Source of the DNA: CAVUFH01 sp963740835
GTDB lineage: Bacteria > Actinomycetota > Acidimicrobiia > IMCC26256 > PALSA-610
Direction of reading: 5' to 3'
DNA length: 64,000 nucleotides
Assembly (NCBI GenBank): GCA_963740835.1
Contig: CAVUFH010000007.1
Span: 868,001-932,000 of the forward strand
The translations under genes and the position numbers were made by a program. Shown piece by piece: positions 61,317-64,000 of the stretch (positions within the stretch are counted from its first letter, which is position 1; every line of letters begins with the position of its first letter). The notes under the pieces are model-generated. The model ran no database searches. It saw only the letters and a list, made by a program, of their open reading frames with translations, and was not told the DNA's origin.

Positions 61317-62873
61317 GTGTCCTTCCGTGTGGCGGCGTTCGTCGGCGGCATCGCCGCGGTCGCGTTGTTGTGCGCCCTCGCGCCCGACACTGATCCGGCG
61401 CGAGTGGGCTACGACCTGGCGATCGTCGTCACGACGGGCATCACCTGGTACGGCGCGACGCGCACGGAGAACGATCGGCTGGCCTGGCGGCTGATCGCCG
61501 GCGGCCTCACCTGCTGGGTCGTCGGCGACCTGCTCTGGGACGCGTACGCGTACCTCCGCTGGGACCGTCCGTCGGTCTCCGTCGCCGACCTGTTCTACCT
61601 CGCCGGATATCCGCTGCTCGCGGCCGGGATCGTGCGCATCCTCACGCTCCGGACGCCCGGGCGATACCGAGAAGGTCTGCTCGACGGCGTCGCGTTCGCG
61701 ATCGCCGCCGCGATCGCGACGTGGGCGTTCCTCGTGGTGCCGACGACGAGGGACGCGACCCTGCTCGACGCCGTCGTCTGGGGCGCCTATCCCTTCGCCG
61801 ACGTCCTGATCTTCGCCGCGGTCGTCTGGCTGGTGTTGACCCCTGGGCGGCGCGGTGCACCGACGCTCCTGCTCCTCGCGTTCCTCACCGGCACGTTGCT
61901 GCTGGACCTGCTGTGGATCGCGATTCCGTTGCTTGACGCGACGTTCGATCCGGGACCGCTCAACGCGGGCTACCCGATCGCGTACGCCGCGCTCGCGCTC
62001 GCCGCGATCCTCCCGTCTCGAGGCGAGCTCAGTTCGCAAGCGACGTTGCCAGCCGGCCGCATGCATCCCGCGCGCTTCATGCTGCTGGGGTTCGCGTTGA
62101 TGACGGCACCCACGATCGCGATCGCGACGACGTCGAACATGAGCATCGCGTCCGAGGTCTTCCTCTTCGCCGCCTCGATGACGCTCGCGAGCATCGTACT
62201 GTGGCGATTCCGTATCGCGGTGCGCGAACGGGAGCAGGTGCAAGCCGAGCTCGAGCACCAGCTCGCGCACGACCACCTCACCGGCCTCTACAACCGGCAG
62301 CAGTGGGTCGAGATCCTGCAGCTCCAGCTCTCCCGCGCGGTCCGCACCCGCACTCAGGTCGCGGTCTTGTACCTGGACCTCGACGGCTTCAAGCCGGTCA
62401 ACGACACCTTCGGGCACGCCGCGGGTGACTTCGTCCTCGTCGTGGTCGCCCAGCGACTCCGCGCGCTCGTCCGCCCGCACGATGTCGTCGCCCGCGTCGG
62501 CGGCGACGAGTTCGCGATCTCCTGCGAGGACCTCCAGACCGTGGCCGAGGCCGAGGAGATCGCGGCCCGGATCATCGCGGGATTGGCGGTGCCGGTCGAG
62601 GTCGCGGGCCATCTGGCGACCCGGCCGGTGGCGGTGTCGGCCAGCGTCGGCATCACGATCAGCCCCGGCGATTCCGATGCCGAACACCTCGTCGATGCGG
62701 CCGACGGGGCCATGTACCAGGCCAAGCAGGCCGGGAAGCACCGGTTCGCAGTCGCACCGGCCGCGCCCGGGATCGCGCCGCGGCCGCCAGGTCACCCTCA
62801 ATACGGCCCCCCGACCGGCCGAATGTCTCGCAAGGAACCCGGAATGGACGGCAGGGAGCTGACACGGCAATGA
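61317..62873 (+). CDS. Membrane diguanylate cyclase (GGDEF)
   Basis: A 518-residue protein. About eight to nine N-terminal membrane helices are followed by a GGDEF domain (DHLTGLYNRQQWVEIL, YLDLDGFKPVNDTFGHAAGD). The active site RVGGDEFAI is at about residues 395-399. An RxxD inhibitory site (RPHD) lies five residues before it. It makes cyclic di-GMP. Its stop overlaps the next gene by ATGA. Confidence 0.93.
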   Translation: MSFRVAAFVGGIAAVALLCALAPDTDPARVGYDLAIVVTTGITWYGATRTENDRLAWRLIAGGLTCWVVGDLLWDAYAYLRWDRPSVSVADLFYLAGYPLLAAGIVRILTLRTPGRYREGLLDGVAFAIAAAIATWAFLVVPTTRDATLLDAVVWGAYPFADVLIFAAVVWLVLTPGRRGAPTLLLLAFLTGTLLLDLLWIAIPLLDATFDPGPLNAGYPIAYAALALAAILPSRGELSSQATLPAGRMHPARFMLLGFALMTAPTIAIATTSNMSIASEVFLFAASMTLASIVLWRFRIAVREREQVQAELEHQLAHDHLTGLYNRQQWVEILQLQLSRAVRTRTQVAVLYLDLDGFKPVNDTFGHAAGDFVLVVVAQRLRALVRPHDVVARVGGDEFAISCEDLQTVAEAEEIAARIIAGLAVPVEVAGHLATRPVAVSASVGITISPGDSDAEHLVDAADGAMYQAKQAGKHRFAVAPAAPGIAPRPPGHPQYGPPTGRMSRKEPGMDGRELTRQ

Positions 62874-64000
62874 GCACGGACGCCGATCGGCACCGGGAGC
62901 GCGCCGCGCTCACGGTGGGCATCGTCGGAACCGGATGGATCGCGCTCCACGGGACCGGGCTGCTCGGCCCGCTGTCCCAGGACACGTTCGTGCTCCTGGG
63001 CGCCACCGCCGTGACGGCGACCGTCGTCGGGCTGCGCCGCTACCGGCCCGCGCGCCGGTGGCCGTTCGTCCTCATGGCGACCGCGTTCTTCCTCTTCCTC
63101 CTCGGCGGCGCACTCCGGCAGCAGTTCGGGACCCTCGGCGACCTGACCGCGCATCGCTCGCTGATCCCGGACTTCCTCGCCGCGCCCGGCTACGTCCTCC
63201 TCGGTCTCGGGCTGGCCGGCATCGCCCGCGCCCGCCGGGGCAGTGCCGGCTTCGACCTCGACGCGACGCTCGACGCGCTGGTGGCCGCGCTGGCCGCGCT
63301 CGTCGTGGCGTGGGCGTACCTGATCACACCCGCGCTCGCGAACGAGACCGCGCCGCTCCGAGTTCGCCTCGTCCTCGCGGCCTACCCGGCACTTTCGGCG
63401 TTCCTCGTCGTCATGATCCTGCAGGTGGCCTTCGTCGTCGACGATCGCCGCGTTCCCGCGCACCGGTTGCTCGTCGTCGCGCTCGGCTGCATGTTCATCG
63501 GCGACGTCGTGTACATGCTCGAAGACGCGCGCATCGCGAGGCTCTCGCTGCTCGTCATCGACGTGCCGTACGCACTCGCGTTCCTGGCGGTGAGCGTCGC
63601 GGTGCTCCATCCCTCGATGCGCGAGCTCCTCGAGCCGGTGCCGCGGGCCAAACGGACGACGCGCCCATCACGCCTCGCGCTCGTCTCGGCGTGCATCGGC
63701 ATCCCGCTGCTCGTGACCGTCGCAGATGGCCATCGCAGCCTCGTCGACAAGAGCGTGCTGCTGATCGTGATGGTCTTCTTGAGCTCGACCGCGATCTGGC
63801 GCGTCTTCCGTGCCTTGCGCGCGCACGCGCGGTCGGAAGAGCGGCTCGTCCACCAGGCGACCCACGACGCGCTCGACGCGGCTGCCGAACCGCGCCTACC
63901 TCACCGACCAGCTCGATCAGGCGCTCTCGCGGCAGGCGGGAACCGACATCCTGCTCGGCGTCCTGTTCCTGGACATCGACCGCTTCAAGGTCGTCAACGA
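62870..64000 (+). CDS. Second membrane diguanylate cyclase, frameshifted and cut by window end
   Basis: ATG 62870 overlaps the previous stop. About eight to nine membrane helices lead to VHQATHDAL, where one extra G at 63875 shifts the frame. Downstream the frame reads TRLPNRAYLTDQLDQALSRQ and GVLFLDIDRFKVVN, the start of a GGDEF domain. The active site lies beyond the window. Confidence 0.85.
   Translation, partial: MSTDADRHRERAALTVGIVGTGWIALHGTGLLGPLSQDTFVLLGATAVTATVVGLRRYRPARRWPFVLMATAFFLFLLGGALRQQFGTLGDLTAHRSLIPDFLAAPGYVLLGLGLAGIARARRGSAGFDLDATLDALVAALAALVVAWAYLITPALANETAPLRVRLVLAAYPALSAFLVVMILQVAFVVDDRRVPAHRLLVVALGCMFIGDVVYMLEDARIARLSLLVIDVPYALAFLAVSVAVLHPSMRELLEPVPRAKRTTRPSRLALVSACIGIPLLVTVADGHRSLVDKSVLLIVMVFLSSTAIWRVFRALRAHARSEERLVHQATHDALDAAAEPRLPHRPARSGALAAGGNRHPARRPVPGHRPLQGRQR

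Overview
The window is a GC-rich, gene-dense stretch of chromosome with about 78 protein genes on both strands, many in ATGA- or GTGA-overlapping pairs. I found no rRNA, tRNA, CRISPR array, insertion sequence, phage module or replication origin. Actinobacterial traits include a polyphosphate-type glucokinase, two short CspA genes with GTG starts, repeated STAS anti-anti-sigma proteins, and lipoproteins whose lipobox is followed by runs of Gly and Asp. My best guess is an uncultured actinobacterium, possibly Acidimicrobiia; no marker gene in the window proves it.

Layout. 0-8 kb: NIPSNAP-like protein, membrane protein with a His-rich secreted domain, serine hydrolase, valyl-tRNA synthetase, acyl-CoA dehydrogenase, MOSC protein. 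8-13.6 kb: surface protein, an ArsR/SRPBCC/VOC gene set, YjbR protein, YihY protein, old-yellow-enzyme reductase, a 33-bp tandem repeat array, SHOCT protein. 13.9-20.5 kb: secreted subtilase, then an operon of a second ArsR, a fused SRPBCC-VOC protein and two ABC exporter half-transporters. 20.5-28.5 kb: acyltransferase, PPOX protein, divergent LysR and TauE, phosphatase, acetyltransferase, fasciclin lipoprotein and a membrane-anchored sulfite-oxidase-like molybdoenzyme. 28.5-38.5 kb: membrane protein with YcnI-like copper protein, truncated SDR, GMC oxidoreductase, ppgK-gnd operon, secreted phosphoesterase. 38.5-45.5 kb: three STAS proteins, an ECF sigma factor with a SnoaL-like tail, VOC protein, MFS carrier, two cold-shock genes with a shared leader, and a lysine-rich repeat protein. 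45.6-49.9 kb: ABC-2 exporter with divergent TetR, then a cluster of very small genes. 49.4-52.9 kb: modABC with a molbindin and a PadR regulator. 53-64 kb: methyltransferase, amidohydrolase, hydrolase, pirin, AlkB-like oxygenase, a 22-bp tandem repeat, YjbR, a SurE-containing lipoprotein, PhoU-like protein, cupin and two tandem diguanylate cyclases.

Functional links. Molybdenum is a recurring theme: ModABC uptake, a Mop protein, the sulfite-oxidase-like enzyme and the MOSC protein. Regulation is dense: two ArsR, TetR, LysR, PadR, a MarR-like winged helix, an ECF sigma factor and several STAS proteins. For several of these a matching dyad can be read next to the gene.

Quality warning. Nine conserved genes, including the essential valyl-tRNA synthetase, are each broken by one frameshift, and most are best explained by one extra base. 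This looks more like consensus error in the source sequence than gene decay, so these genes are annotated over their full reconstructed extent.
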